Below, piece by piece: positions 49,156 through 58,208 of a DNA stretch of 64,000 bases (positions are counted from its first letter, which is position 1; every line of letters begins with the position of its first letter). The stretch is from Paralcaligenes ureilyticus (GTDB lineage Bacteria > Pseudomonadota > Gammaproteobacteria > Burkholderiales > Burkholderiaceae_B). The notes under the pieces are model-generated. The model saw nothing but the letters and a program-made list of their open reading frames with translations. It had not been told where the DNA came from and did not search any database. Position numbers and translations under genes: made by a program. The DNA is taken from positions 1 through 64,000 of the forward strand of contig NZ_SMAJ01000005.1 in the NCBI RefSeq assembly GCF_004346225.1. The letters are read 5' to 3'.

Positions 49156-50121
49156 ATGCCGCTTTTCTCCATGCGCAAACCTGAAAATAATAAAAACCCT
49201 GCGCCCACTGTGCGTTTTGTACAGATCGACGTCGAGCAGGCCGGGCAGCGGATCGACAATTTCTTGCTGCGCCTGTGTAAAGGCGTCCCTAAAAGCCATT
49301 TGTACAAGGCGCTGCGTAGCGGTGAAGTACGGGTCAATAAGGGACGCATCGGTGCCGATTACCGCCTTGCACAGGGCGATACGGTACGCGTGCCGCCTTT
49401 GCGTCTGCCGCAGGCCGGGGAGCCCCGGGCGGTTCCGCCGGGCGTATTTCCCATTATTTTCGAAGATGAGTCCCTATTGGTGGTGAATAAACCCGCCGGC
49501 GTGGCGGTTCATGGCGGCAGCGGCGTGGCGTTTGGGGTCATAGAGCAACTGCGCGCCGCCCGGCCCGGGGCCACGCTGGAATTGGCGCATCGGCTGGATC
49601 GTGAGACCTCGGGCCTGTTGATGGTTGCCAAGCAGCGCCGCGCCTTGCTCGCCCTGCACCAGATGATGCGGGAAGGGCGGGGCCGCAAGCACTATCAGGC
49701 GCTGGTCGTGGGCGACTGGGTTAATGACAAACAGCATTTGCGCCAGCCTTTGCTCAAGTGGCTGACGGCCACGGGCGAGCGGCGCGTCAAGGTCGATCGG
49801 GAGGGCAAAGAGGCCCATACGATTATTACCCTGCGAAAGCGCTATGGGCGCTTTAGCCTGCTGGAGGCGGAGCTGCGCACCGGACGCACTCATCAGATTC
49901 GTGTACATTTGGCCGCGGCCGGCCATCCTATTGTGGGCGACGATAAATATGGAACCGACGAGGTGCGGGACCGATTTACGCGTTTGGGGTTCAATCGTAT
50001 GTTTTTACACGCCTTCTTGTTGGAAATACCTCACCCGCTGTCAGGCGAAGGGCTGGTTTTGCAGGCGGAACTGCCGCCCGCCTGCGAGCAAATCCTGGAC
50101 TGGCTGGAGCACCATTCGTGA
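49156..50121 (+). CDS. rluC: 23S rRNA pseudouridine synthase RluC
   Basis: This 321-residue enzyme makes pseudouridines at 955, 2504 and 2580 of 23S rRNA in E. coli. It has an S4 RNA-binding domain (about 27-85, RIDNFLLRLCKGVPKSHLYKALRSGEVRVNKGR) and the RluA-type catalytic domain with HRLDRETSG at about 145-153 and catalytic Asp148. Position divergent from rne is conserved in proteobacteria, which supports RluC over other RluA-family members. The next gene overlaps its stop by four bases. Confidence 0.94.
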   Translation: MPLFSMRKPENNKNPAPTVRFVQIDVEQAGQRIDNFLLRLCKGVPKSHLYKALRSGEVRVNKGRIGADYRLAQGDTVRVPPLRLPQAGEPRAVPPGVFPIIFEDESLLVVNKPAGVAVHGGSGVAFGVIEQLRAARPGATLELAHRLDRETSGLLMVAKQRRALLALHQMMREGRGRKHYQALVVGDWVNDKQHLRQPLLKWLTATGERRVKVDREGKEAHTIITLRKRYGRFSLLEAELRTGRTHQIRVHLAAAGHPIVGDDKYGTDEVRDRFTRLGFNRMFLHAFLLEIPHPLSGEGLVLQAELPPACEQILDWLEHHS

Positions 50122-50771
50122 AGCGTTATGCAGCCGTTGTATTTGACTGGGACGGGACCGTGATGGATTCCACCCACACGATTGTGGCCGCGATTCAGGC
50201 CTCGTGCGCCGATCTGGGCCTGCCGGTTCCGACCGCGGCCGATGCGAGCTGGGTAATAGGACTTTCGCTGGAAGGCGCCCTGTATCATGCCATTCCGTCT
50301 CTAACTCCGGAGAAAATGCCGCTATTTTTGCAGCGTTATCGCATTCACTTTCTTAGCCGCGATCCGGATCTTAAATTGTTCGATGGCGTTGCGTCGTTGT
50401 TCGTGGCGCTTAAGGCACACGGAGTGCGGCTGGCGGTGGCCACGGGGAAAAGTCGTGCAGGGCTGGATCGAGCGCTAAACAGCCTGAACCTGCGCGATCA
50501 GTTCGACGCCACCCGCTGCGCCGATGAGTCCTTCAGCAAGCCGCATCCGGGCATGTTGCTGGAGCTGATGCATGAGCTTGATCTGGCGCCGGAACAACTG
50601 GTGATGGTGGGCGATACGGTTCATGATGTCCAGATGGCCAGCAATGCCGGCGTTGACAGCATGGCGGTTACCTATGGCGCGCATGACAAACAAACCTTGG
50701 TTGCGGCCGCGCCCACTGTATTGGTGTCCAGTGTCCGCGAAATGCGAACCTGGCTGATCGATCGGGTTTAA
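50118..50771 (+). CDS. HAD-family phosphatase (Gph-like)
   Basis: This is a 217-residue HAD subfamily IA hydrolase. Motif I is VVFDWDGTVMDS (Asp10, Asp12), motif II is VATGKSRAGLDRAL, the Lys is in FSKPHP, and the Mg-binding motif is MVGDTVHDVQMASNAG. The closest well-known members are phosphoglycolate phosphatase and the small phosphatase found after rluC in many proteobacteria; substrate is uncertain. It is translationally coupled to rluC (GTGA overlap). Confidence 0.9.
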   Translation: MKRYAAVVFDWDGTVMDSTHTIVAAIQASCADLGLPVPTAADASWVIGLSLEGALYHAIPSLTPEKMPLFLQRYRIHFLSRDPDLKLFDGVASLFVALKAHGVRLAVATGKSRAGLDRALNSLNLRDQFDATRCADESFSKPHPGMLLELMHELDLAPEQLVMVGDTVHDVQMASNAGVDSMAVTYGAHDKQTLVAAAPTVLVSSVREMRTWLIDRV

Positions 50772-50994
50772 GGCGGTGGGCTGTCTGTAATCGGCGGGCT
50801 GCATCCAATCGGCGCTTTCGAACGTATATGGAATAAATCGGGTAAAAAATAGAACTGGTTGGGAAAAAACAGGAAGCAAGAAGAAATAAAAGTGCTGTTT
50901 GTTGCCTGGGGAGGGAATAATTACGTTCTATTTGACGTCTATATAACATTTCGGACGGTATTTTGTAGATGGCGTCTCGGCTGTCGATGATTTT

Positions 50995-51063
50995 GGCAGC
51001 CACAAGGGCTGCCGCTACAAATACATGCCAGTGAATCATGTAGCGGCAGCCCTTGTGGCTGCC
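50995..51063. repeat. GTAG palindromic head-to-head pair
   Basis: An inverted copy at 50995-51018 and a forward copy at 51040-51063 share the stem GGCAGCC/GGCTGCC and face each other across 21 bases. The rest of the 381-base gap 50772-51152 shows AT-rich sequence suited to the msrP promoter and no gene. Confidence 0.85.
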
Positions 51064-51152
51064 ATCGATACAAGATACAGATTTGAACAACAGACGATTT
51101 GAACTTCCCTGTCCTGAAGACCTCAAATAGGGAAGGGTTTACAAGGAATATC

Positions 51153-52115
51153 ATGTCCCATTTCAAAGCTCCCGCCATTGCCTCTTCAGAAATCACTCCC
51201 GAGTCGGTCTGGCTGGCGCGCCGCCGCTGGATGCAGCAGCTTGGGCTGGGCGCGGTAGCCCTGGGGGCAGGTGGCTTGTCGCTACCTGCCATGGCGGCCC
51301 CGGCCGCGTCGGGGCTGTTTGCCGGCAAGCCCAATCCCGACTATCAGGTGATGGAACACCCTACCGCCGAAAAAGACATCTCTACCTACAATAATTTCTA
51401 CGAGTTCGGCACCGACAAAAGCGACCCTGCCACCTACGCGGGGGCCATGAAAACCAGCCCGTGGACGGTCGCCGTCGAAGGCGAAGTGGCTAAACCCCGT
51501 ACCTTCGACATCGACGATTTGCGCCGCCTCGCGCCTATGGAAGAGCGGGTCTACAGACTGCGTTGTGTCGAGGCCTGGTCGATGGTGATCCCCTGGGAGG
51601 GATACTCCTTGTCCACCTTGCTCAAGCAGGTCGAGCCTACCAGCCGCGCCAAATATATTGAGTTTGTCACGGCCGTGCAGCCGGACAATATGCCCGGCTT
51701 GGGAGACCGGATCATCGATTGGCCTTATGTAGAAGGCCTGCGTATCGATGAGGCCATGAACCCGCTCACCATGTTGGTATTTGGGGTGTATGGCAAGGTG
51801 TTGCCGAATCAGAATGGGGCGCCCATGCGTGTGGCCATTCCCTGGAAGTACGGGTTCAAGTCGGGTAAATCGATCGTGAAGATTCGCCTGACCGAAAAGC
51901 AGCCAATGACGAGCTGGGCCAAGATCGCGCCCACCGAATATGCCTTTTATGCCAACGTCAACCCCAATGTGCCTCATCCGCGCTGGAGCCAGGCGACCGA
52001 GCGACGCATAGGCAGCGGCTTTTTCGCTCCCCGGGTCGATACTTTGATGTACAACGGCTACGGTGAACAGGTGGCTGCGATGTACCAGGGCATGGATCTG
52101 AAGAAATACTTTTGA
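51153..52115 (+). CDS. msrP: Protein-methionine-sulfoxide reductase catalytic subunit MsrP
   Basis: This periplasmic molybdoenzyme repairs oxidised methionines in envelope proteins. The 320 residues start with a Tat signal ([26 protein letters not shown], about 23-48), as expected for export of a folded molybdopterin protein. Cys138 in [11 protein letters not shown] is the molybdenum ligand. The start at 51153 has an AAGGA site; an in-frame upstream start would lengthen the n-region without support. It overlaps or abuts the start of its membrane partner msrQ. Confidence 0.95.
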   Translation: MSHFKAPAIASSEITPESVWLARRRWMQQLGLGAVALGAGGLSLPAMAAPAASGLFAGKPNPDYQVMEHPTAEKDISTYNNFYEFGTDKSDPATYAGAMKTSPWTVAVEGEVAKPRTFDIDDLRRLAPMEERVYRLRCVEAWSMVIPWEGYSLSTLLKQVEPTSRAKYIEFVTAVQPDNMPGLGDRIIDWPYVEGLRIDEAMNPLTMLVFGVYGKVLPNQNGAPMRVAIPWKYGFKSGKSIVKIRLTEKQPMTSWAKIAPTEYAFYANVNPNVPHPRWSQATERRIGSGFFAPRVDTLMYNGYGEQVAAMYQGMDLKKYF

Positions 52116-52945
52116 ACGATGCCATGAACGTACCGGATCAGTTGGCTTCTTCGTCGGATGTGTGGCACCCGCAAGGGGTGCCGCCGCATGATCACGATGC
52201 TGAAAATGGCACCCACAAGGGGTGCCGCTACAAAGACGTGCCGGCCGCTAATGTAGCGGCACCCCTTGTGGGTGCCACCACCACCCGAGCAGAATCGGTC
52301 CAGCCCCTTGTGGGTGCCAATCCCGCCCGGACGCCTGCCTGGACGGCCAAACAGATCGGGCGCATCAAGCCTCTTATCTTTTTACTGGCGCTTTATCCCG
52401 TGTTCCGATGGATAGCCTTGGGACTGAACGATGGGCTGACCGCCAATCCTCCCGAATTCCTTGTGCGTTCATCGGGCGTATGGGCCCTGGTTGCGCTGTG
52501 CCTGACTTTGGCCGTTACACCTTTGCGCCGGCTCATCGGCCAGCCCGCGCTGGTGCGTTGCCGCCGCATGCTGGGCTTGTTTGCTTTTTTTTACACCGTA
52601 TTGCACCTCTTGGGATGGGCCTTTTGGGAACGCGACTGGTCTTTGGTTTCGATGTGGCACGACGTGCTGGCGCGCACCTTCGTTACCGTCGGCATGCTGG
52701 CGTTTATCCCCATGCTGGCGCTGGCCTTCACCTCTACGCAGGGCTGGATTCGGCGCCTGGGACGTCGCTGGCAGATTCTGCACCGCAGCGTATACGCGGT
52801 TGCGGCCCTGTCGGTATGGCATTTCTGGCTGATACGGGCCGGCAAAAACAATTTTTTCGAGCCCTACGTGTATGGAGTCATCGTGGCGGCGCTATTGCTC
52901 GCCCGGGTTGCTTATGTGGTTAAACAACGCCGTTTCAAATCTTAA
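52112..52945 (+). CDS. msrQ: Heme-binding membrane subunit MsrQ, with repeat-derived N-terminal insertion
   Basis: MsrQ carries electrons from the respiratory chain to MsrP. The family core (about residues 85-277) has six hydrophobic segments, the heme-ligating His residues ([11 protein letters not shown] and [17 protein letters not shown]) and the [12 protein letters not shown] motif. Family members are about 200-215 residues; this frame has 277. The extra N-terminal part comes from three GTAG repeats and a fragment read in frame, giving peptides such as [10 protein letters not shown] and VAAPLVGAT. Start is TTG at 52112 or, more likely, ATG at 52124. Its stop overlaps the stop of the convergent amiD gene. 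Confidence 0.88.
   Translation: MNDAMNVPDQLASSSDVWHPQGVPPHDHDAENGTHKGCRYKDVPAANVAAPLVGATTTRAESVQPLVGANPARTPAWTAKQIGRIKPLIFLLALYPVFRWIALGLNDGLTANPPEFLVRSSGVWALVALCLTLAVTPLRRLIGQPALVRCRRMLGLFAFFYTVLHLLGWAFWERDWSLVSMWHDVLARTFVTVGMLAFIPMLALAFTSTQGWIRRLGRRWQILHRSVYAVAALSVWHFWLIRAGKNNFFEPYVYGVIVAALLLARVAYVVKQRRFKS
52164..52319. repeat. GTAG palindromic repeats inside the msrQ frame
   Basis: Copies lie at 52164-52187 (inverted; CTAC end decayed to CCGC and loop CGCAA), 52208-52231 (inverted, perfect), 52253-52276 (forward, perfect) and a right-arm fragment at 52300-52319. All are within the open msrQ frame and do not break it. Confidence 0.85.
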
Positions 52946-53784
52946 GGCAATGCCTTCAAAATAGCCGCTGTTTCGGCGTCGGGCATTCCATCGTAACGGC
53001 TGGGTCGGTAATGCATCTGAAAGGCCGCGATCACATTTTTGGTGGCTAGGTCCAGCACTCCGCTCGTGGATGTCTGGTAGCCCAGGCGTTCCAGTTCTTT
53101 TTGAAACCAGCACACGTCAGGCAGGCCTTCGCGCTCGAATTGGCGTTTGTACAGACCCGCCTGGGCCTCGTCGTACCAGCGTCCGATGCCCGCTTGCGCG
53201 AGTTGTTTCCAGGGAAATGCGGGGCCTGGATCGGTTTTGCGTTGCGGGGCGATATCGCTGTGGCCCACGACGTTGTAGGGTTTGATCTGGTGGCGTTGGA
53301 TAATGCCGCGCAGCAGGGTGATAACCGTGGAGATCTGGGCCGGTGTGTACGCGGCCCAATGTACGCCCTCGGGGCCTTGATTGACGATTTCGATGCCGAT
53401 CGAGGCGGCGTTGAGGTTGTTGCGGCCATACCATTGGCTGATTCCCGCATGCCAGGCGCGGCGATCTTCACCTACCAGTTGATAGACGTGAGGCACGGCA
53501 TCGTCGGTGATCAGGTAGTGGCTGCTGACGTTTTGTTCGGACAGTATTTTCAGGGATTGTGCGCGGTCGGCGGCCGTGTAGTGCAACACGACCAGTTCGA
53601 CCCGGCTGTCCTGGCTCTTGGCCTGGATGCTGCGGTCGATCCGCAAGCCGCCGGGGGCGTAGCTGCTGCATGCCGCAAGCAGGGTGGTCAGGCCGAGGAC
53701 GGTAAAGAGGGCAAGAATGCGGTTGTTAATGTAGCGGCACCCCTTGTGGGTGCCATTTTCAACCCTGGCGCTATCGCCGCACAT
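52942..53784 (-). CDS. amiD: N-acetylmuramoyl-L-alanine amidase, AmiD/AmpD family lipoprotein
   Basis: This is an outer-membrane zinc amidase that cleaves the MurNAc-peptide bond. The amidase_2 domain has zinc ligands in VVLHYTA, VVGHSDIAP and KTDPGPAF; a C-terminal peptidoglycan-binding domain (about 200-280) follows. The lipobox is LLAAC. I place the start at the ATG at 53784, which has AGGG five bases before it and follows rsmI by 32 bases; longer starts overlap rsmI. The signal-peptide n-region then includes NGTHKGCRY, encoded by a GTAG repeat. Last gene of maf-rsmI-like-amiD. Confidence 0.88.
   Translation of the reverse strand: MCGDSARVENGTHKGCRYINNRILALFTVLGLTTLLAACSSYAPGGLRIDRSIQAKSQDSRVELVVLHYTAADRAQSLKILSEQNVSSHYLITDDAVPHVYQLVGEDRRAWHAGISQWYGRNNLNAASIGIEIVNQGPEGVHWAAYTPAQISTVITLLRGIIQRHQIKPYNVVGHSDIAPQRKTDPGPAFPWKQLAQAGIGRWYDEAQAGLYKRQFEREGLPDVCWFQKELERLGYQTSTSGVLDLATKNVIAAFQMHYRPSRYDGMPDAETAAILKALP
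53731..53754. repeat. GTAG palindromic repeat inside the amiD leader
   Basis: A perfect forward copy (GGCACCC/GGGTGCC) lies between the amiD start codon and the hydrophobic core of its signal peptide. It is translated in reverse orientation as part of GTHKGCRY. Confidence 0.85.
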
Positions 53785-53816
53785 ATCGACCCTGGCAACA
53801 TCCCTATGCATATCAG

Positions 53817-54536
53817 TCAGACGCCGGCCAGGTACAGGAAGAGGGTGGGCATTTTGTTCAGGTCGGGGGCGGGCCGCGATTTCCACTCGGCCACGGTATG
53901 AGTCTGTATCCATTCGTCGGCTGTCGTGAGCGAACGGGCTACACATAAACGGGTGTTGCCTTTAAGCGTTTGCCTGAGCGTGTCGAACATGGCGGCGTTG
54001 CGATAGGGCGTTTCGATCAGTATCTGGGTTTGGGTCTGTTGCTGCGAGACTACCTCCCATGATTTGAGTTGCCTGGCGCGCGCGGCCGGCTCGACCGGGG
54101 CATAGCCATGGAAGGCAAAGCGCTGGCCGTCCAGGCCGCTGGCCATGAGTCCGAGAAGGATGGACGAGGGGCCTACCCAAGGGTGGACTTGCAGGCCCAT
54201 GGTATGGGCGATGGCCACCACTTTGGCGCCCGGATCGGCTACGGCAGGGCAGCCGGCCTCGGAAACCAGGCCGATTTCGCCACCTTCTTGCAGCGGCGTC
54301 AACCAGGCGCGCATTTGCTGGGCATCGACATGGCTGTCAAGGGTGTGAATGGTGATTTCCTGCAGCGGCCGCAGCGTGCCGATCAGCTTCAGGAAGGCCC
54401 GCGCGGTTTTGGCGTTTTCCGCAATATAGGTGTCCAGGCGTGCGGCCAGCTCGCGGACCGTGCGGGGCAGCCAGATATCCGGTGCCGCGTCGCCCATGCC
54501 GACGGGGATCAAATGTAAAATTCCGCTTGTTTTCAC
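53817..54536 (-). CDS. SAM-dependent methyltransferase, RsmI-like
   Basis: This 239-residue protein of the tetrapyrrole methylase / RsmI fold opens with LHLIPVGMGDAAPDIWLP and has the SEAGCPAVADPGAKVV SAM-binding segment (about 93-108) and GPSSILLGLMASGL. It differs from canonical RsmI, which is about 285 residues and starts with a VVATPIGNLGD motif; this is the shorter paralogue found beside maf in Burkholderiales. The target is probably RNA or a small molecule and is unproven. Its start overlaps the maf stop by four bases. Confidence 0.85.
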   Translation of the reverse strand: MKTSGILHLIPVGMGDAAPDIWLPRTVRELAARLDTYIAENAKTARAFLKLIGTLRPLQEITIHTLDSHVDAQQMRAWLTPLQEGGEIGLVSEAGCPAVADPGAKVVAIAHTMGLQVHPWVGPSSILLGLMASGLDGQRFAFHGYAPVEPAARARQLKSWEVVSQQQTQTQILIETPYRNAAMFDTLRQTLKGNTRLCVARSLTTADEWIQTHTVAEWKSRPAPDLNKMPTLFLYLAGV

Positions 54537-55120
54537 AGCATCTCTAAGGAAGTTATAGGGTTAAGCCCAAACGAACGCAACATGCGGCACAGGGCTATAA
54601 GCGGCAGGCCAATAATAGCCGTCGGGTCGTCCGAATGCATGCTTTCCATCAGCGCGATCCCCAGACTTTCGGCCTTGGCGCTGCCTGCGGTATCGTAGGG
54701 CTGCTCGACGCGCAGATAGGTGTCGATTTCGACGTCGTCCAGCGTGCGGAACTGGCAGTAGGTCAGCACGTCGGCGGTTTCGCGGCGTCGCCCGTCGGTA
54801 ACGCATAAGGCACTGTGGAATTCTACGGTCTGGCCGCTTAACTGCCGCAATTGGATCTGCGCCCGCTCGAAGCTGCCGGCTTTGCCGATGGGTTCGCCGT
54901 TAATGGTGGCGACCTGGTCCGAGCCAATGACCAGGGCGTTGGGATGGTCGCCGGCGACAGCGCTGGCCTTGGCAATTGAAAGCCGTAGCGCAAGGTCGGC
55001 GGGGTTTTCCCCGGGGAAGGGCGTTTCGTCCACATTGGGGGCAATGGCGGTATAGGGTATGCGCAGGCGCGCCAGCATGGTTTGGCGGTAGGAAGAGCTT
55101 GAGGCCAGAATAAGACGCAT
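54533..55120 (-). CDS. Maf-like nucleotide pyrophosphatase (YceF type)
   Basis: This 195-residue house-cleaning pyrophosphatase begins LILASSSSYRQTMLARL, the Maf nucleotide-binding loop, and has the GSDQVATINGEPIGKAG and SIAKASAV segments. The YceF group hydrolyses 7-methyl-GTP. The position opposite yceD-rpmF-plsX matches other proteobacteria, where maf/yceF is divergent from that cluster. First gene of the leftward maf-rsmI-like-amiD operon. Confidence 0.93.
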   Translation of the reverse strand: MRLILASSSSYRQTMLARLRIPYTAIAPNVDETPFPGENPADLALRLSIAKASAVAGDHPNALVIGSDQVATINGEPIGKAGSFERAQIQLRQLSGQTVEFHSALCVTDGRRRETADVLTYCQFRTLDDVEIDTYLRVEQPYDTAGSAKAESLGIALMESMHSDDPTAIIGLPLIALCRMLRSFGLNPITSLEML

Positions 55121-55309
55121 GGTTGATGGTTTAAGGTGTTTACCTGATGTTTGGTTTGACTGAAAATTGCCGAACGCGTTATTATCTAATGTTTTCCTTG
55201 TTTAAGAAACCGCATATGTCCTTTTTGGGGTCGGGCATCTGCCTGCGAAAAGGCGGTTGGTAGAAAACGGGTTTTGGGAAACGGTTGTGAAAATTGCGGA
55301 GGGACCAAC

Positions 55310-55840
55310 GTGGATGCAGGCAAGTATGTGGACACGTTTGAGCTGACCCGAACGGGTCTGGAGGTTAGCGGCCAGACGTCGTTGCTGCATTGCGAGCGGC
55401 TGACCGAGGATTTGCCCGAGCAGGATGACAGCCCGGTATCGTGGTCGCTGCGGGGTGAAAAGGATTCGTTTGGGCGCAGTTATCTGCATTTACGTGTCAA
55501 GGCTTGCCCCATGCTGGAGTGTCAGCGCTGCCTCGCGCCCTTTGCATGGCCGATAGACGCCGAAAATCGCTTGCAGATGGTGAATACCGAGGCAGGCCTT
55601 GAAGATGATGCGGTGCTTGTTGAAGGACAGCCCGAAGATTTCATCGAGCGTATCGTCGGTTCGCCGCGCCTTGATGTCCTGGCGCTGGTTGAGGATGAAA
55701 TCATCCTGAGCCTGCCCTACGTGCCCAAGCACGATGTTTGTCCGTCAGTGTCGCCCCTTATTGTTCAGCACGATGAGTCCGATACTGATGCCGGCAGGCC
55801 ATCGCCGTTCGCGGTGCTGAGTCAGCTAAAAAAGAATTGA
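55310..55840 (+). CDS. yceD: YceD/DUF177 family protein
   Basis: This 176-residue protein of the DUF177 family is found before rpmF in most bacteria and linked to 23S rRNA maturation in some. It has the family pattern of a CPMLECQRCL motif in the middle and an acidic DEIILSLPYVPKHD segment with a later Cys. The GTG at 55310 is preceded by a strong GGAGGG site seven bases upstream; an in-frame TTG at 55274 lacks one. It begins the rightward yceD-rpmF-plsX-fab cluster. Confidence 0.93.
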   Translation: MDAGKYVDTFELTRTGLEVSGQTSLLHCERLTEDLPEQDDSPVSWSLRGEKDSFGRSYLHLRVKACPMLECQRCLAPFAWPIDAENRLQMVNTEAGLEDDAVLVEGQPEDFIERIVGSPRLDVLALVEDEIILSLPYVPKHDVCPSVSPLIVQHDESDTDAGRPSPFAVLSQLKKN

Positions 55841-55903
55841 GTTTTTTAATCTAACAGGCGGGATTTATCGCTTACAATTGCGACCCGCTTTTCAGGAGTC
55901 ATT

Positions 55904-56086
55904 ATGGCCGTCCAGCAAAACAAAAAGAGTCCGTCTAAGCGTGGCATGCATCGTGCGCACGACTTTCTGACTACGCCTTCCACGGCTGTCGAGCCCACCA
56001 CGGGCGAGCTGCATCTGCGTCATCACATCAGCCCCAACGGAATTTACCGCGGCCGTAAAGTTCTCAAGACCAAGAACGACGAATAA
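55904..56086 (+). CDS. rpmF: 50S ribosomal protein L32
   Basis: This 60-residue basic ribosomal protein starts [22 protein letters not shown], the L32 signature. The [13 protein letters not shown]-terminus is typical of betaproteobacteria. The Cys pairs present in some L32 proteins are absent. It lies 63 bases after yceD with a clear AGGAG site and 41 bases before plsX. Confidence 0.98.
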   Translation: MAVQQNKKSPSKRGMHRAHDFLTTPSTAVEPTTGELHLRHHISPNGIYRGRKVLKTKNDE

Positions 56087-56127
56087 TTGCGTTGCGTGTT
56101 CGGTCTGGACTGTAAAGCACGCCCTCA

Positions 56128-57219
56128 ATGACTACATCTGTGGTTCGGATTGCTATCGACTGCATGGGTGGCGATATTGGCCTGGCGGTCACGATTCCGG
56201 CTGCCCGCCAATTCGCGGTCAAGCGTCCCGATACCCGCTTTCTGCTGGTGGGCGACCCGCAGGCGATAGGCGCCAAACTCAAGGAACTGGGTTGCGCGAG
56301 TGATTGGTGTGAAATTCTGCCCGCGTCCGAAGTGGTCGCCATGGACGATTCGGTCGAGGTGGCGTTGCGCCGCAAAAAAGATTCGTCGATGCGGGTGGCG
56401 GCACGGGCGGTCAAGGACGGCCTGGCCGATGCCTGCATCTCGGCCGGCAACACCGGGGCCTGGATGGCCATTACGCGTTATGTCTTGAAGACGCTGGACG
56501 GCATCGACCGCCCGGCTATTGCCACGTCTATTCCCAATCAAACCGGTGGCGCCACGATCATGCTCGATCTGGGGGCCAATGTCGATTGCTCGGCCGAGCA
56601 TTTGCTGCAGTTCGCCATCATGGGTGCCGCCCTGGCGCAGACCGTCGACCGGCGCGACAGGCCCACCATAGGGCTGCTCAATATTGGCGAAGAGGTCATC
56701 AAGGGTAACGAGGTGGTCAAGCACGCGGCCGAGCTTTTGCGCGCCAGCGGCCTGAATTTCTACGGCAACGTCGAAGGCGACGATATTTGCAAGGGCACGG
56801 TTGATGTCGTGGTCTGCGATGGATTCGTAGGCAATGTCGTGCTCAAGTCGCTCGAAGGCCTGGCCAAAATGGTCGCCAGCATGATGCGTCAGGAGTTCAA
56901 GCGCGATCCGCTGTCTCTGGCCACCGGTTTGCTGGCGACGCCGGTTCTGAACCGTTTTCGCGCGCGTGTCGATAATCGGCGCTATAACGGCGCAGCCCTG
57001 CTGGGCTTGCGCGGGATTGTCATTAAAAGCCACGGCTCGGCCGACGTCTATGCCTTTGGCTGTGCTTTGCAGCGCGCGTACGAAGCCGTGCAAAATGGAC
57101 TGCTTCAGGGTACGACCAGCGCAATTGATCAATTGCGCCAGAGCTTGCGGGTGGCCGATGTGCGAGCGACGCAAGTTTCTGACGACGCGCCCCAACCTGC
57201 GCCTCACCCGGGCGCCTAG
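56128..57219 (+). CDS. plsX: Phosphate acyltransferase PlsX
   Basis: This 363-residue enzyme converts acyl-ACP to acyl-phosphate for PlsY in phospholipid synthesis. It has the opening [19 protein letters not shown], the [10 protein letters not shown] motif, [14 protein letters not shown], and the [15 protein letters not shown]-terminal segment. Length is normal. The plsX stop and fabH start adjoin, consistent with the single operon linking ribosome, phospholipid and fatty-acid genes. Confidence 0.97.
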   Translation: MTTSVVRIAIDCMGGDIGLAVTIPAARQFAVKRPDTRFLLVGDPQAIGAKLKELGCASDWCEILPASEVVAMDDSVEVALRRKKDSSMRVAARAVKDGLADACISAGNTGAWMAITRYVLKTLDGIDRPAIATSIPNQTGGATIMLDLGANVDCSAEHLLQFAIMGAALAQTVDRRDRPTIGLLNIGEEVIKGNEVVKHAAELLRASGLNFYGNVEGDDICKGTVDVVVCDGFVGNVVLKSLEGLAKMVASMMRQEFKRDPLSLATGLLATPVLNRFRARVDNRRYNGAALLGLRGIVIKSHGSADVYAFGCALQRAYEAVQNGLLQGTTSAIDQLRQSLRVADVRATQVSDDAPQPAPHPGA

Positions 57220-58206
57220 ATGGAATCGAGTATGTCTTATGCCAGGATAATTGGATCGGGGGCTTATCTGCCTTCGCGGGTTGTGAGCAATGATGAGCTT
57301 GCCGCTGAATTGGCGACGCGACAGATCGAGACTTCGGACAGCTGGATTGTGGAGCGCACCGGAATAAAGCAGCGCCATATCGCGGCGCCGGAAGAAAAAA
57401 CCAGCCTGCTGGCGACCCGGGCCGCCCGGGCTGCGCTGGATGATGCGGGTGTCGCAGCCGATGAGATAGACCTGATTATCGTTGCGACGTCGACGCCCGA
57501 TTTCGTCTTTCCAAGCACCGCGTGCCTGGTGCAGGCGGGTTTGGGGATTAAAGGCGGCGCTGCCTTCGACGTGCAGGCCGTATGCAGCGGCTTTGTCTAT
57601 GCCCTGGCCACTGCCGACGCATTCATTCAAGCCAAACGCGCCCGCGTGGCCCTGGTGATCGGCGCAGAGGTTTTCTCCAGCATCCTGGACTGGAATGATC
57701 GCGGCACGTGCGTGCTGTTTGGCGACGGTGCGGGCGCCGTGGTGCTGAAGGCCTCGGACGAGCCCGGCATTATCGGAGCCCGGTTGAATGCCGATGGCAG
57801 CCAGATGAACATTCTTTGCGCGGCCGGCAATGTGGCGCACGGCAAGGTGGTGGGCGATCCGTTTTTGCGGATGGACGGCCAGGCGGTATTCAAGTTGGCG
57901 GTTACCGCACTGACTCGCTCGGCCCGCGATGTTTGCATCGAGGCCGGCGTGGCCCTGACCGATATTGACTGGCTGGTGCCGCATCAGGCGAACGTCCGGA
58001 TCTTGAATTTTTTGAGCAAACGATTGGGCATCCCCGACGAAAAGGTAATCATCACTCTCGATAAACATGCCAATACGTCGGCAGCCAGTGTGCCTTTGGC
58101 GCTCGATGTGGCGCGCCGCGACGGCCGCATCAAGCCCGGCCATCTGGTCTTGATGCAGGGTGTCGGCGGCGGCTTTACATGGGGCTCGATCCTCGCGAGG
58201 ATGTAA
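57220..58206 (+). CDS. fabH: Beta-ketoacyl-ACP synthase III FabH
   Basis: FabH starts fatty-acid chains by condensing acetyl-CoA with malonyl-ACP. The Cys-His-Asn triad is visible: Cys122 in [10 protein letters not shown], His in [10 protein letters not shown] and Asn in [14 protein letters not shown]. The start is drawn at the ATG directly after plsX; an ATG four codons later (57232, [14 protein letters not shown]) is equally possible. 328 residues; fabD follows two bases later. Confidence 0.96.
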   Translation: MESSMSYARIIGSGAYLPSRVVSNDELAAELATRQIETSDSWIVERTGIKQRHIAAPEEKTSLLATRAARAALDDAGVAADEIDLIIVATSTPDFVFPSTACLVQAGLGIKGGAAFDVQAVCSGFVYALATADAFIQAKRARVALVIGAEVFSSILDWNDRGTCVLFGDGAGAVVLKASDEPGIIGARLNADGSQMNILCAAGNVAHGKVVGDPFLRMDGQAVFKLAVTALTRSARDVCIEAGVALTDIDWLVPHQANVRILNFLSKRLGIPDEKVIITLDKHANTSAASVPLALDVARRDGRIKPGHLVLMQGVGGGFTWGSILARM

Positions 58207-58208
58207 AA

